A stretch of 39,731 bases of DNA from an uncultured Alistipes sp. (GCA_944321965.1 CALUNH010000020.1:1-39731); one strand, 5' to 3'; counted from the stretch's first letter, positions 7,474-15,925 are shown. The notes: generated by a model from the sequence alone, not told the origin. Translations and numbers: made by a program.

Positions 7474-9605
7474 GCGTTGGCGGGGTTTTCCGGATGGATG
7501 GTTGCGGGGCTCTTCTCCGCCGGGGCGTAGTAGCGGCGTGCGGCTTCCTGCTGACGTGCCGCGGAGAAGTTCGAGACGCGCTTCATGTATCCGATTACGC
7601 GCGTGAGGTAATCGACGTCGGTCGAGTGGCACTCGGGACACTCCTTCAGGTAGCGCTTGTCGATGTGCCCGCAGCGGTTGCAGACCGTGTTCGGGATGTT
7701 GAACGTGAAGTAGTTGCACCCTTCTTCGGCGGCCACGCGCAGCAGGTGGCGGTACTGCTCCTTCGAGAGATGCTCTTCGAGGTTCATGTGCAGGGCCGAA
7801 CCGCCGGTGAGGTGTTCGATGTAGCGGCGTCCGTGGAGGCGGAACTTGTCGATGACGTTCAGCGAGGGGTCCTCGACGGCGTAGAAATAGGAGTTGTAGC
7901 AGTCGCGCGGCACGACGTAGCCGTCCTCGCGGTCCCACTTGGCGTGTTTGACGCCGACGTTCTCCGCGGGGATCATCTCGCAGTTGAACATCAGCTCCTT
8001 CGTGCGGTATTTGCGGTTGCAGCGTTCGATGAGCCCCAGCACCTCCTGCACGAACGCGGCATAGCGGTCGTTGTCGCTGATCTCGATGCCGAGGAACTCG
8101 GCGGCCTCGACCAGCCCGTTGACGCCGATCGTGAGGTACTGCCGCGCGAGGTTGATGTACCCGGCGTCGAACAACGGCAGCATCCCCTTGGCCTGCAGTT
8201 CCTTGAGGTTTTCGTTGTAGGCGGTCTGGACCTTGTGCGTGAGGTCGACGACCTCCTCCAGGAAGGCGAGGTAGTGCATTCCGTTCCGGGCGGCGTACTG
8301 GATGCAACGGTTGAGGTTGACGGTCAGGACGCTTTTCGAACCGGTGGAGACGCCTCCGGCGCCGAGCGTGTAGCTGAAGCCGTTGTCCTGAATTTCGTTG
8401 CGCAGGCGGCAGCACGACGAGAGCGAGTCGGCGTTGTCGCTCAGGTAGGTGAAGAACGAGTGCCCGGCGGCATACATTTCGGCGGTGAAGTCTCCCCATT
8501 CGGCGTCGCGCACCTCTCCGTCCCGGGTGAGCAGGGCCATGGTCTCGACGGGGAAGGTCAGTACGGTCCGGGTCCGTTCGCGGTTGAACCACCGCATGAA
8601 TCGCTTCTGCAGCCACGAGAGCGACTCCCAGTGGGGGCGCGAGCCGTCCGGGAAGACGAACTCCCCGAAGAGCGATTCGAAGTAGTAGCGGTCGTAGTAG
8701 GCGACGTTCCAGAAGACGGCCTGGAAGTTGCGGGCGCCGGTGGGCTGGTTGATCGAGTAGACGATCTGCTCGAAGCAGTCGGTGATGACCTTGTCGAGGG
8801 TACGGTGCTTGCGCGAGAGGTCGACGACCTCGTCGGTGCGGGTGTAGTAGTCCTCGCCGTACTCCTGCTCGATGAAGTAGTTCATGTACATGAGGAATTC
8901 GGGGGTGGCGCAGGCTCCCGAGAGCATCGACGAGACGATGAAGACCATGTTGACGAAGCCGCCGCAGAACGACTTGAGGTTCGTGGGGCGGGTTGAGTTT
9001 CCGCCGATGGAGATCGTTCCGCCGAGCAGCCAGGGGTACATCGTGATCGAGGCGCAGTAGTTGGCCATCGAGGTTTCGTCGTTCTTGTAGATGAAGTGGT
9101 TTTTGAGCAGGTGGATGTACCTGTCCGCCAGCTCCTTGCCATACATCTCCCTGATGCGGTCGGTGAGCAGGCGGCGGTTCAGGCGGATGAAGTTCTGCTT
9201 GGGAAGTTCGCCGATCAGGGTGGCGATGTTCTTGTTCTCGACGTTGGCGTTTGCGTCGTATTTCGATCCCGAGGCGGGGTTCGCGGCGGCGCAGTAGTCG
9301 GTCAGGAATCGGAGTTTTTCACGCTCTTCGCGCTCTTCGGTGTGTTTCTGGCGGTAGAGCATGTAGCTCTTGGCCACGGCGAAGTAGTGTTCGGCCATCA
9401 GGGCGACCTCGACCTGGTTCTGAATCTCCTCGACGGACATTCCGTCGGCGATGCGCACGCGGCTGAGTACGGCCGTGAGGTCGTCGTTGGTGGCGTACCC
9501 GCCCACGGCGAGGAATGCCTTGCTGACGGCGCGTTTGATCTTTTCGACGGAGAAGGCTTCGCGTTTTCCGTCGCGCTTGACGATGTAGAGTTCCGAAATG
9601 CCCAT
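7470..9605 (-). CDS. nrdD: Anaerobic (class III) ribonucleoside-triphosphate reductase
   Basis: NrdD makes deoxyribonucleotides from NTPs without oxygen or B12. The 711-residue protein starts at the ATG at 9605 (MGISELYIVKRDGKREAF); longer in-frame starts would lie inside the riboswitch. Residues about 5-95 form an ATP cone (KRDGKREAFSVEKIKRAV). The C-terminus has the zinc-binding cysteines 642, 645, 656 and 659 and the glycyl-radical loop RVIGYM with Gly672. A CGGFVNMVF segment follows the substrate-cavity region. The gene is preceded by a cobalamin riboswitch, so expression should fall when B12 is plentiful. Confidence 0.96.
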   Translation of the reverse strand: MGISELYIVKRDGKREAFSVEKIKRAVSKAFLAVGGYATNDDLTAVLSRVRIADGMSVEEIQNQVEVALMAEHYFAVAKSYMLYRQKHTEEREEREKLRFLTDYCAAANPASGSKYDANANVENKNIATLIGELPKQNFIRLNRRLLTDRIREMYGKELADRYIHLLKNHFIYKNDETSMANYCASITMYPWLLGGTISIGGNSTRPTNLKSFCGGFVNMVFIVSSMLSGACATPEFLMYMNYFIEQEYGEDYYTRTDEVVDLSRKHRTLDKVITDCFEQIVYSINQPTGARNFQAVFWNVAYYDRYYFESLFGEFVFPDGSRPHWESLSWLQKRFMRWFNRERTRTVLTFPVETMALLTRDGEVRDAEWGDFTAEMYAAGHSFFTYLSDNADSLSSCCRLRNEIQDNGFSYTLGAGGVSTGSKSVLTVNLNRCIQYAARNGMHYLAFLEEVVDLTHKVQTAYNENLKELQAKGMLPLFDAGYINLARQYLTIGVNGLVEAAEFLGIEISDNDRYAAFVQEVLGLIERCNRKYRTKELMFNCEMIPAENVGVKHAKWDREDGYVVPRDCYNSYFYAVEDPSLNVIDKFRLHGRRYIEHLTGGSALHMNLEEHLSKEQYRHLLRVAAEEGCNYFTFNIPNTVCNRCGHIDKRYLKECPECHSTDVDYLTRVIGYMKRVSNFSAARQQEAARRYYAPAEKSPATIHPENPANA

Positions 9606-9771
9606 AATGGTCCCAGTGTTGAAGGTTTGCACAATCGTTCCGGTCGGGGACGGGTCTCTCCTGCAGGGTCGAAGCCATGCGGGGGCGGCACGCATCCGTG
9701 TCCGGTTCTTATGTAGTAAAAAGTAAAAAATGTTTCGGCGTTGCCCTGACATCCCGCGGGTTCCGGCCTGT

Positions 9772-9950
9772 TTGGCAAGGCAGGTCTTCTGACTCGCTCC
9801 CGCCGCACGCCTTCCCGTCCCCGAGGGGACAGTGGCAAAGAGTGTGCAGCCGTTTTCGGAGCTTACAGCTACGGGCATAGTCCCTGATTTGCACAGGAGT
9901 TCCCTTTTGATCCCGGGCCGGCAGCCGCCGGCTGGGAACCTTGCTCGGCA
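9772..9950 (-). promoter_or_regulatory. Cobalamin riboswitch controlling nrdDG
   Basis: Read on the minus strand this is a full cobalamin aptamer (RF00174 type): an opening GGTTCC, a variable P2 hairpin, AAAAGGGAA, GTGCAAATCAGGGACT, GCCCGTAGCTGTAA, the B12-box core GCCACTG, a GGGAAGG element, and the closing GAGTCAGAAGACCTGCC, whose CCTTGC pairs with the opening GCAAGG. About 165 bases separate it from the nrdD ATG. By family knowledge, adenosylcobalamin binding turns the downstream genes off. Confidence 0.95.
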
Positions 9951-9952
9951 AC

Positions 9953-9960
9953 AAAGATAG
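9953..9960 (-). promoter_or_regulatory. -7 element of the nrdDG riboswitch promoter
   Basis: TATCTTTG on the minus strand lies immediately upstream of the aptamer. A partial -33 (CTTG, 9982-9979) lies 18 bases further upstream. Confidence 0.65.
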
Positions 9961-10124
9961 GGATAGTTCCGGATCGTGCAAGGGCCGGGCCCGGAATTTT
10001 AATGAACAAGTTATGAACAACGTCCCGAATCCCCTCCCGGAACACCTGCGGGACGGTTGTCGGAATTCCACGCCCGAAACGGGACAAAAGCGGCGGATCC
10101 GTGGCGAATCCCGGGAAAAATTCC

Positions 10125-10132
10125 TACCTTTG
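10125..10132 (+). promoter_or_regulatory. -7 element ahead of the gtrA-like gene
   Basis: TACCTTTG fits TAnnTTTG. It lies nine bases before the ATG of a 66-codon ORF at 10142 and about 205 bases before the GtrA start. The -33 element is not clear. Confidence 0.5.
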
Positions 10133-10141
10133 CCGACGGTT

Positions 10142-10342
10142 ATGAAAACGTTGCTTGCAAGGCCGTGTGCGCTGTGGAGCTCCGGCGGTTCGATGTCGGG
10201 GCGGGGGAGTTTTACCACCCGGGTCATTGTGTCGGGCTGCGGACGACGGGGTGATGTCGCCCGGTGCGGTTTCGGCTTTGCGATCAGGTTTAACGGGAAA
10301 CCCGTGGCGATTGAGGTCGGCGGGGCGAATGAACAACGATGA
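10142..10342 (+). CDS. Possible small ORF coupled to the GtrA gene
   Basis: A 66-codon frame opens nine bases after a -7 box and closes with TGA overlapping the GtrA ATG (ATGA at 10339-10342). That placement is what a real upstream gene or leader would show. The translated product has no recognisable domain, no signal peptide, and an odd arginine-, glycine- and cysteine-rich composition that could come from GC-rich noncoding DNA. I do not recognise it; it may only be the 5' untranslated region. Confidence 0.25.
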   Translation: MKTLLARPCALWSSGGSMSGRGSFTTRVIVSGCGRRGDVARCGFGFAIRFNGKPVAIEVGGANEQR

Positions 10343-10707
10343 TCGAACAGTTTCTGAAATTCTGTGTGGTTGGCGGTTCCGGGGTGTTCGTCGATTTCGG
10401 CATCACCTACGCCTGCAAGGAGTGGCTGCGGCTGAACAAGTACGTGGCCAATTCGTTAGGGTTCCTCTGTGCCGCGACCACGAACTATATCCTGAACCGC
10501 ATCTGGACCTTTCACAACGAGAGTCCCGACATTGCGGGGCAGTACCTGCGTTTTCTGGGTATTTCGCTGGTGGGGCTGGCGATTAACAACGCCACGATCT
10601 ACGTGCTGCACGGGCGTTTCCACCTGAATTTCTACCTGGCGAAACTCTTTGCCATCGGGGTGGTGACCTTCTGGAACTTCTTCATGAACTACTTCTTCAC
10701 GTTCTGA
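10339..10707 (+). CDS. GtrA-family membrane protein
   Basis: The 122-residue protein has four predicted transmembrane helices and the GtrA signature: FCVVGGSGVFVDFGITYA at the N-terminus, then ANSLGFLCAATTNYILNRIWTF and the C-terminal FWNFFMNYFFTF. GtrA proteins are thought to help move undecaprenyl- or polyprenyl-linked sugars across the inner membrane for cell-surface glycan modification. The convergent operon next door encodes a polyprenyl-phosphate glycosyltransferase and a GT87-type transferase, which fits that pathway. Confidence 0.9.
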   Translation: MIEQFLKFCVVGGSGVFVDFGITYACKEWLRLNKYVANSLGFLCAATTNYILNRIWTFHNESPDIAGQYLRFLGISLVGLAINNATIYVLHGRFHLNFYLAKLFAIGVVTFWNFFMNYFFTF

Positions 10708-10737
10708 CACCGCTCTGTCCCGCCCTGTCCCGTAAAT

Positions 10738-10773
10738 AGAAAGACGCATCGGAAAGCCCGGTGCGTCTTTTTT
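10738..10773 (+). terminator. Terminator of the GtrA gene
   Basis: A 12-base stem (10741-10752 with 10758-10769, one T-G pair) with loop AAAGC is followed by TTTTTT on the plus strand. It lies 31 bases after the GtrA stop. Confidence 0.85.
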
Positions 10774-10797
10774 GGTGTTTGTACAACTCTCTCTGTC

Positions 10798-12027
10798 CTA
10801 TTGAACGCCGATAAGTGGCCGCTCTTCGGAGAGCGTCGGCGGGGTGCAGATGAAGGCCGTCCAGCAGATCCGCAGCCAGAGGTAGAGCAGCAGCCAGAGG
10901 TTGAGCTGCCAGGCGTAGAAGAACCGCATCACGGGCAGCGGGCAGAGCACGTCGACGGGCATGACGACCACTACGATGAACGTCGCCCAGTAGACGATGC
11001 GGTCGACGAGGTTCAGGGCTCCGCCGCGCTTCATGCTCCAGTACCAGAACTGGTAGGCGATGAGCGTGATGACGTATGTATGGGTTTCGCTGGAATTGCT
11101 GAACAGGATGACATAGCCCATAAGGACGGCCAGAGCCGCGAGCCTAAAGAAGGGTTGTTTCCATTTGCGGAAGTTGGCCACGAGTCCGGCGGCCAGCAGG
11201 GCGAGGACTCCGATCTGGACCCACATCCGGTAGGGCAGCAGCCCGAGGGGCCGCAGGTAGAAGACATTCATCCAGGTGCGGGTATCCTTGTGTTCGGTGA
11301 GTGCCGCGATCCACTGCCCGTAGTAGTCGGGGAGTTCGGCGAATGGCATGTTGACGGCCGGAGCGGCGAGGAGTGCGGCTCCGATCAGCAGGGCATAGGC
11401 TGCGTTCCGCCAGAAGTGGGGGTAGCAGAGCAGCAGTCCCAGCTGGAAGATGCCGTAGACCTTGGTGAATCCCGAGATCATCATGAGCAGCACGGCCCAG
11501 AATCCCTTGTCGCGTTCGAGCAGCGAGTAGGCGAACAGGAACATGTATCCCACGGCGACGTTGTACTGGAACGAGAGCTGCGTGCAGGCGAGGATCAGGA
11601 AGGTGTAGAGGAACGACTTGCACTTTTCCTCGCGGGAGAACTTGCCGGGGAGGGTGAAGATCGCCGCGAACCACATCGAGAAGTTGAAGAGGTTCCAGAC
11701 GAAGGGTCCGAGCCACGCGGGCAGATAGGCGAACGGTGCGAAGAGGATATTGAACAGGGGCCCGTAGAGGAAGTAGTCCAGATGGGGTGCGGCCTGGGTC
11801 CAGTTTTCGCCGTAGGGAGCGATGTGCTGCCAGAAGAGTTTCGTGGATTCGGCGAAGATCATGAAGTTTTTCTGGCGTCCGCGGGCGACCTCCGAGAAGG
11901 TGAGGGCCAGGACGAGCAGCATCCCGAGGATATAGAGGTTCCGCGGGTTGAGGAAGAAGGCGCCGATTCGTTTCCAGACGGAGTTTTCGCGTCCGGGTTC
12001 GGGTTTGATCGTAGCGTGGTGTGTCAT
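10798..12027 (-). CDS. GT87 (DUF2029)-type membrane glycosyltransferase
   Basis: The 409-residue protein has about ten membrane helices and resembles the GT87/DUF2029 family, polyprenol-phosphate-sugar-dependent GT-C mannosyltransferases. Supporting segments are FAESTKLFWQHIAPYGENW in the first periplasmic loop, DYFLYGPLFNILFAPFAYLP, and GFTKVYGIFQLGL mid-protein. It starts 18 bases after the upstream GT2 gene, which would make the polyprenyl-phosphate sugar donor that this enzyme could use on the periplasmic side. The donor and acceptor sugars are not shown by sequence. Confidence 0.82.
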   Translation of the reverse strand: MTHHATIKPEPGRENSVWKRIGAFFLNPRNLYILGMLLVLALTFSEVARGRQKNFMIFAESTKLFWQHIAPYGENWTQAAPHLDYFLYGPLFNILFAPFAYLPAWLGPFVWNLFNFSMWFAAIFTLPGKFSREEKCKSFLYTFLILACTQLSFQYNVAVGYMFLFAYSLLERDKGFWAVLLMMISGFTKVYGIFQLGLLLCYPHFWRNAAYALLIGAALLAAPAVNMPFAELPDYYGQWIAALTEHKDTRTWMNVFYLRPLGLLPYRMWVQIGVLALLAAGLVANFRKWKQPFFRLAALAVLMGYVILFSNSSETHTYVITLIAYQFWYWSMKRGGALNLVDRIVYWATFIVVVVMPVDVLCPLPVMRFFYAWQLNLWLLLYLWLRICWTAFICTPPTLSEERPLIGVQ

Positions 12028-12045
12028 GGCGGGCGGCGGGGGGGG

Positions 12046-12768
12046 TTACCGGTGTTTGCGGATTGTGCGGAACGGGAGCCCGAGCACCCCGAAGAAAGCC
12101 TCGCGGAAGATGCCTCCGGACATCTTCGAGACGCCTTCGCATCGCTCGACGAAGATGATCGAGACCTCGTGGAGCTTGAGTCCGAGCCTCCAGGCGGTGT
12201 ATTTCATTTCGATCTGGAATCCGTACCCTTTCATGCGGATGGCGTCGAGGTCGATGGTCTCCAGCGCGCGGCGGGAGTAGCAGACGAATCCTGCCGTGGC
12301 GTCGCGCAGCGGCATCCGGGTGACGGTGCGCACGTATACCGAGGCGAAATAGGACATCAGCAGGCGCGACATGGGCCAGTTGACGACGTTCACGCCCTTG
12401 ACGTATCGCGAGCCGACCACCACGTCGCAGTCGCCCTCGACGGCGGCCTGGTAGAGGCGGACCAGGTCGTCGGGGTTGTGCGAGAAGTCGCAGTCCATTT
12501 CGCAGATGTAGTCGAACCCGTTTTCGAGGCCCCAGCGGAATCCGGTGAGGTAGGCGGTGCCGAGACCCTGTTTTCCGGCCCGTTCGAGCAGGTGGAGCGT
12601 TCCGGGGAACTCCTTCTGGCGCTCCTTGACGATGGCGGCCGTACCGTCGGGCGAGCCGTCGTCGATGACGAGCATTTCGAACGGTTCGGGCAGGGAGAAG
12701 ACCTTGGAGATCATCTTCGAGATGTTCTCCTTCTCGTTGTAGGTCGGGATGATGACGAGTTTGCGCAT
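12046..12768 (-). CDS. Polyprenol-phosphate mannosyltransferase-like GT2 enzyme
   Basis: The 240-residue soluble GT-A enzyme matches the dolichol/polyprenol-phosphate mannose synthase family: IPTYNEKENI near the N-terminus, the nucleotide-binding DDGSPDGT, the metal-binding MDCDFSHNP, and SRYVKGVNVVNWP with the following family motifs. It lacks C-terminal membrane helices, like the single-domain DPM1 type. It should transfer a hexose from a nucleotide sugar to a polyprenyl phosphate at the inner face of the membrane. It leads the operon with the GT87-type gene. Mannose as the sugar is likely but not proven. Confidence 0.88.
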   Translation of the reverse strand: MRKLVIIPTYNEKENISKMISKVFSLPEPFEMLVIDDGSPDGTAAIVKERQKEFPGTLHLLERAGKQGLGTAYLTGFRWGLENGFDYICEMDCDFSHNPDDLVRLYQAAVEGDCDVVVGSRYVKGVNVVNWPMSRLLMSYFASVYVRTVTRMPLRDATAGFVCYSRRALETIDLDAIRMKGYGFQIEMKYTAWRLGLKLHEVSIIFVERCEGVSKMSGGIFREAFFGVLGLPFRTIRKHR

Positions 12769-12798
12769 GACGAGTCAGCCGTAAAAGTTTTGGAAGGA

Positions 12799-12806
12799 CA
12801 AATATA
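12799..12806 (-). promoter_or_regulatory. -7 element of the glycosyltransferase pair
   Basis: TATATTTG on the minus strand fits TAnnTTTG and lies 30 bases before the ATG at 12768. I see no matching -33. Confidence 0.5.
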
Positions 12807-12839
12807 CGATTATTTTCCGAAATCCGTTTTTTGTCGCTT

Positions 12840-13535
12840 CTATTTTGTGCTCCGGCGCAGTGAGCGGGCGAAATCCTTGTCGGCCGTGGAGACGCGGAGG
12901 GATTCGGTGATTTTCTGAATGGACTTGTTGAAGGTCCAGTTGTCGAGCGGGCAGGTCTCCGCGAGCCAGCGGCGCATCCGTTCGGGGAACTTCACGAAGC
13001 AGACCGAGACGGCCCATGCGACGCCCATGCGGGCGTAGTAGGCTTCGTGCCGGAATGCCTCGAAGTGGCGGAGCAGGGCTTCGAGGTGCTCCTCGTCGAT
13101 GAAATTCGCGGTGGCCATGACCACGGCGAAGCGGATGTCGTATTCGGCTTCGGAGCGGAAGTAGGGCTGGATGAAGAGCCACATCGGTTCGCGTTCCGCC
13201 GGGCGGAGCCGCCAGCAGAAGCAGTCGCAGAGGGCCCAGTTGTCGATCCGGGGGACGAACCGGGCAACGAGGGCGAGTTTTTCGTCGATCGGACAGCGGA
13301 CCTTGCCGATGACCATCCCCTGCAGCATCCGCTCCTCGAACCAGCGGCAGTCGCTGCGGGCCACGAACTCCCGCCAGTTGTCGTCGCGGGCGATCTGCCG
13401 GGCCAGTTCCCGCAGCTGCGGGATGCGGATGCCGAGCATCTCCCCGGCTCCGGGGATGATCCGGGCATTGAAGTCGCGGTAGGCCGGGTCGGCCATTTCG
13501 AGGAGGGTTTCGGGGAGTTTTTCGAGACAGTCCAT
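12840..13535 (-). CDS. AlkD-like DNA alkylation repair protein
   Basis: The 231-residue protein is an all-helical HEAT-like repeat protein of the DNA alkylation repair (AlkD) family: GIRIPQLRELARQIA, the WFEERMLQGMVIG helix pair, DNWALCDCFCWRL, and the C-terminal LDNWTFNKSIQKITESLRV. AlkD removes bulky cationic 3- and 7-alkylpurines without base flipping. The DNW and MGVAWAVSVCFVKFP segments match the DNA-facing helices. The upstream region is a run of simple repeats and I found no clear promoter. Genuine glycosylase activity is not certain, because many family members are untested. Confidence 0.9.
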   Translation of the reverse strand: MDCLEKLPETLLEMADPAYRDFNARIIPGAGEMLGIRIPQLRELARQIARDDNWREFVARSDCRWFEERMLQGMVIGKVRCPIDEKLALVARFVPRIDNWALCDCFCWRLRPAEREPMWLFIQPYFRSEAEYDIRFAVVMATANFIDEEHLEALLRHFEAFRHEAYYARMGVAWAVSVCFVKFPERMRRWLAETCPLDNWTFNKSIQKITESLRVSTADKDFARSLRRSTK

Positions 13536-13546
13536 ATTTTTCGTGA

Positions 13547-13630
13547 TTTTTTCGGGAATTTTTCCGGAAACTTTTCGGGAATTTTTCCGGGGTTTTTCCG
13601 GGGCTTTTTCGGGGCTTTTTCGGGAGCCGG
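13547..13630. repeat. Degenerate 10-13-base tandem repeat ahead of the AlkD-like gene
   Basis: About seven units of T4-6 followed by CGGG or CCGG and one to three further bases (for example TTTTTCGGGGC, TTTTTCCGGGG) run from 13547 to 13630, starting 12 bases upstream of the AlkD-like ATG. On the minus strand they would form an A-run/C-G ladder in the mRNA leader. Confidence 0.75.
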
Positions 13631-13710
13631 GTTCTCCGGGTTCTTCCGGCCCTTTCCGACCCCATTCGAAGATACGTTGGCGAGCGCCTTTTGGTTTCAG
13701 GAAAACCGTT

Positions 13711-13888
13711 TGTTTATCGACTTCCGAATTTGCGGTGCCTTCCGAAGCGATTCTTTGCCGCTTGCGGCACGAAGCCCCTCCCGAGGGAGGGGTTTGGGGA
13801 GGGGTAGGATTTGCAAACGCGGCCCGGGGCCGCGGCTGTACCGCCTTTGGATACGGAAATGCGGTTCTGTTTATCGACTTCCGAATTT
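13711..13888. repeat. 21-base direct repeats flanking a palindrome-rich insert at the btuB 3' end
   Basis: TGTTTATCGACTTCCGAATTT occurs at 13711-13731 and again at 13868-13888, where it encodes the last codons and stop of the receptor gene. The 136 bases between hold a GC hairpin (CCCCTCCC/GGGAGGGG, 13775-13792), a TGCCG/CGGCA stem and a GCGGCC/GGCCGC palindrome. It resembles a REP-like dispersed element inserted with duplication of its target. Confidence 0.8.
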
Positions 13889-15925
13889 AGGCGTAATCCC
13901 GATAAACACGGCGGCATTCAGCCTCGGCATGGGGCGCCCGAGCACCGACTGATACTCCTCGTTGAAGAGGTTGTAGATGCAGCCCTTGACCGAGAGCGAA
14001 AACGGTCGGAATTCGAGCCTTTTCTCCAGGGCGATGTCGTTCATCAGATAGGGGGCGACGCTTCCCAGCACGCCGAGGTTGTTGTCCGACATGGTGTACC
14101 GTCGGCTGTACCACTGCCATTTGTAGCTCAGTTCCCACCGCCGCCAGGTTACGCGGGCGGTGCAGGCCGCGGACCAGACCGGAATGTAGACCAGCTGCCT
14201 GCCGACCGACTCGTCTGCCGCGGAGAACTTGTCGCCGCGGTTGATCGAACGGGTCCAGGCGAGGTTCCCGTCGAAGGCCAGTCGCCAGCCCCCGGAGGTG
14301 AGGGTTTCGGCGGCGAGTTTTCCTTCGACCCCGTAGCTGTGTACGCGGCGGATGTTGATCGGGGTGTAGACGCCCTGCTTGGCGGTTGCGATCCAGAGGA
14401 TCCAGTCGTCGATGCGCGAGTCGAAGGCCGTGGCCGAGAGCCGCAGCGAACTGCGGCTGCTTTTGAGCGACGATTCGACGCCGGCATCCCAGGTCCAGCC
14501 GCGTTCGGGGTCGAGATCGGGGTTTCCGCCCGGCTGGAAGTAGAGGTCGTTGAGCGTGGGGTAGCGGTAGTTGCGGGCCCCGGAGGCTTTCAGAATGACG
14601 TTGCCGCGCCTGGAGAGCAGCCAGTCGACGAACAGCGCCGGGATGAGGGGTGTGGTGCGGTTGCCGTAGAGCTCCCAGCGGAGGTCTGCGGCGATTCCCA
14701 ACCGCGGTGTGGGTCGCCACTTGGCCGATGCGAAGGCCGAGAGTTCGAACCGCTCCTGACGGTATAGCGTGTCGGCGCGGCGCCCCGAGGTGGCGTCGAT
14801 GAGCGAGAGGTTGCCGCTGTGGACACGGTGCTGGTGGGCCGAGAGGTTGGCCGAGAACATCCACTTCTCGTTCGGGGCGTATTCGGCCTCGGCGCGGGCG
14901 AAAAAGGTGTGGATGCGGCTCCGGGCGTCGGTCACGGGGGTGAAGTTCCCCAACCCGTCGGGATCGGACTCCATCAGGTAGCGCAGGTCGTCGTAGGTGT
15001 ACCCGGCGCGCACGCCGGTCTTGACCTCTCCGAAGATCCGGTCCCAGGCTGCGACGGCGCGCAGCGTGCGTTCGGTCTGCGAGTTGCGCTTTTCGCGCGT
15101 GGAGTTGCGGTCCGAGGAGAGCAGGGCCAGTCCGCGGTCGGTGTCGAGATACCAGGCCGCGAGTGAGAAACGGTCGCCCTGCCGCGAGGTGTAGTAGAGC
15201 TCCTGCAGGAGGTGGAGGTCGCGGAATGCGCCGTTTCGGTTGCGCTGCAGGGGATAGTAGTCGTCGACGATCTGCCCGTTGGCATCGGTGACGAACTGCT
15301 TCGAGTCATAGTTGCGGTATCGGAAATCGTTCTCCGAGGTGCTGACCAGCACGCGGGTCGAGGAGCTCCAGCGTTCGCCGCGGCAGCTCAGGCGGAGGAA
15401 CTCGTCGAAGGTGGTGAACGATCCGATTCCCTGCACGTACCGCATCGAGAATCCGGGGGTTTCGGGCTCCCGGGTCCCCAGGGTGACGGCGCCGCCCAGC
15501 CCGCCTCCGGTGATCCCCACGGAGCTGGCGCCGTGGTAGATCGCGGCGTCGTCGACGAAGTAGGAGGGGATGAGCGAGAAGTCGACCTGCCCGAGCATCG
15601 GGGAGTTCATCTTCATGCCGTTCCAGGTGACCTGCGTGTGGGAGGGCGCCGTACCGCGGAACGAGGCGGTGGCGAGCGTTGCGCGGCCGTAGGACTTGAT
15701 GAAGATGGTCGATCCGGCGCTCAGGGCGTCGGCCAGCGACGAGGAGATGTTTTCGCGCAGGATGGCGCTGTCGAGCAGGGTGCGCTGCACGCCGATCTCC
15801 TTCATGGGTCGCATTCCGGCGATCTCGACCCGTTCGATATCGACGGTTCGGGCCGTGGAGTCGCGCTGTGCGAGGGCGGGCCCGGCACAGAGGAGTGTAA
15901 GGAGTATGGCGGCTGAGCGCAGCAC
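13871..15925 (-). CDS. btuB: TonB-dependent outer-membrane receptor, BtuB-type
   Basis: The start is a GTG at 15925, the only start in the frame that keeps the signal peptide (LRSAAILLTLLCAGPALAQ). The 684-residue protein has an N-terminal plug (about residues 30-150: SLADALSAGSTIFIKSYGRATLATASFRG, a typical plug with the TSFRGTAPSHTQVTWNG loop) and a barrel of about 530 residues. It has no CarboxypepD or STN domain, so it is not a SusC. It is third in a riboswitch-controlled B12 operon, seven bases after the lipoprotein gene, hence the cobalamin assignment. The C-terminus ends KFGSR instead of in an aromatic residue; the last codons lie in a duplicated 21-base repeat. Confidence 0.88.
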   Translation of the reverse strand: MLRSAAILLTLLCAGPALAQRDSTARTVDIERVEIAGMRPMKEIGVQRTLLDSAILRENISSSLADALSAGSTIFIKSYGRATLATASFRGTAPSHTQVTWNGMKMNSPMLGQVDFSLIPSYFVDDAAIYHGASSVGITGGGLGGAVTLGTREPETPGFSMRYVQGIGSFTTFDEFLRLSCRGERWSSSTRVLVSTSENDFRYRNYDSKQFVTDANGQIVDDYYPLQRNRNGAFRDLHLLQELYYTSRQGDRFSLAAWYLDTDRGLALLSSDRNSTREKRNSQTERTLRAVAAWDRIFGEVKTGVRAGYTYDDLRYLMESDPDGLGNFTPVTDARSRIHTFFARAEAEYAPNEKWMFSANLSAHQHRVHSGNLSLIDATSGRRADTLYRQERFELSAFASAKWRPTPRLGIAADLRWELYGNRTTPLIPALFVDWLLSRRGNVILKASGARNYRYPTLNDLYFQPGGNPDLDPERGWTWDAGVESSLKSSRSSLRLSATAFDSRIDDWILWIATAKQGVYTPINIRRVHSYGVEGKLAAETLTSGGWRLAFDGNLAWTRSINRGDKFSAADESVGRQLVYIPVWSAACTARVTWRRWELSYKWQWYSRRYTMSDNNLGVLGSVAPYLMNDIALEKRLEFRPFSLSVKGCIYNLFNEEYQSVLGRPMPRLNAAVFIGITPKFGSR

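Noticed and set aside
9772-9950. A protein-coding extension of nrdD through the upstream region
   Set aside because: The frame stays open for about 90 codons but coincides with a complete cobalamin aptamer and lacks the family N-terminus.
13711-13888. An insertion sequence
   Set aside because: The 136-base insert has no transposase and no convincing terminal inverted repeats; at most it is a small REP-like element.
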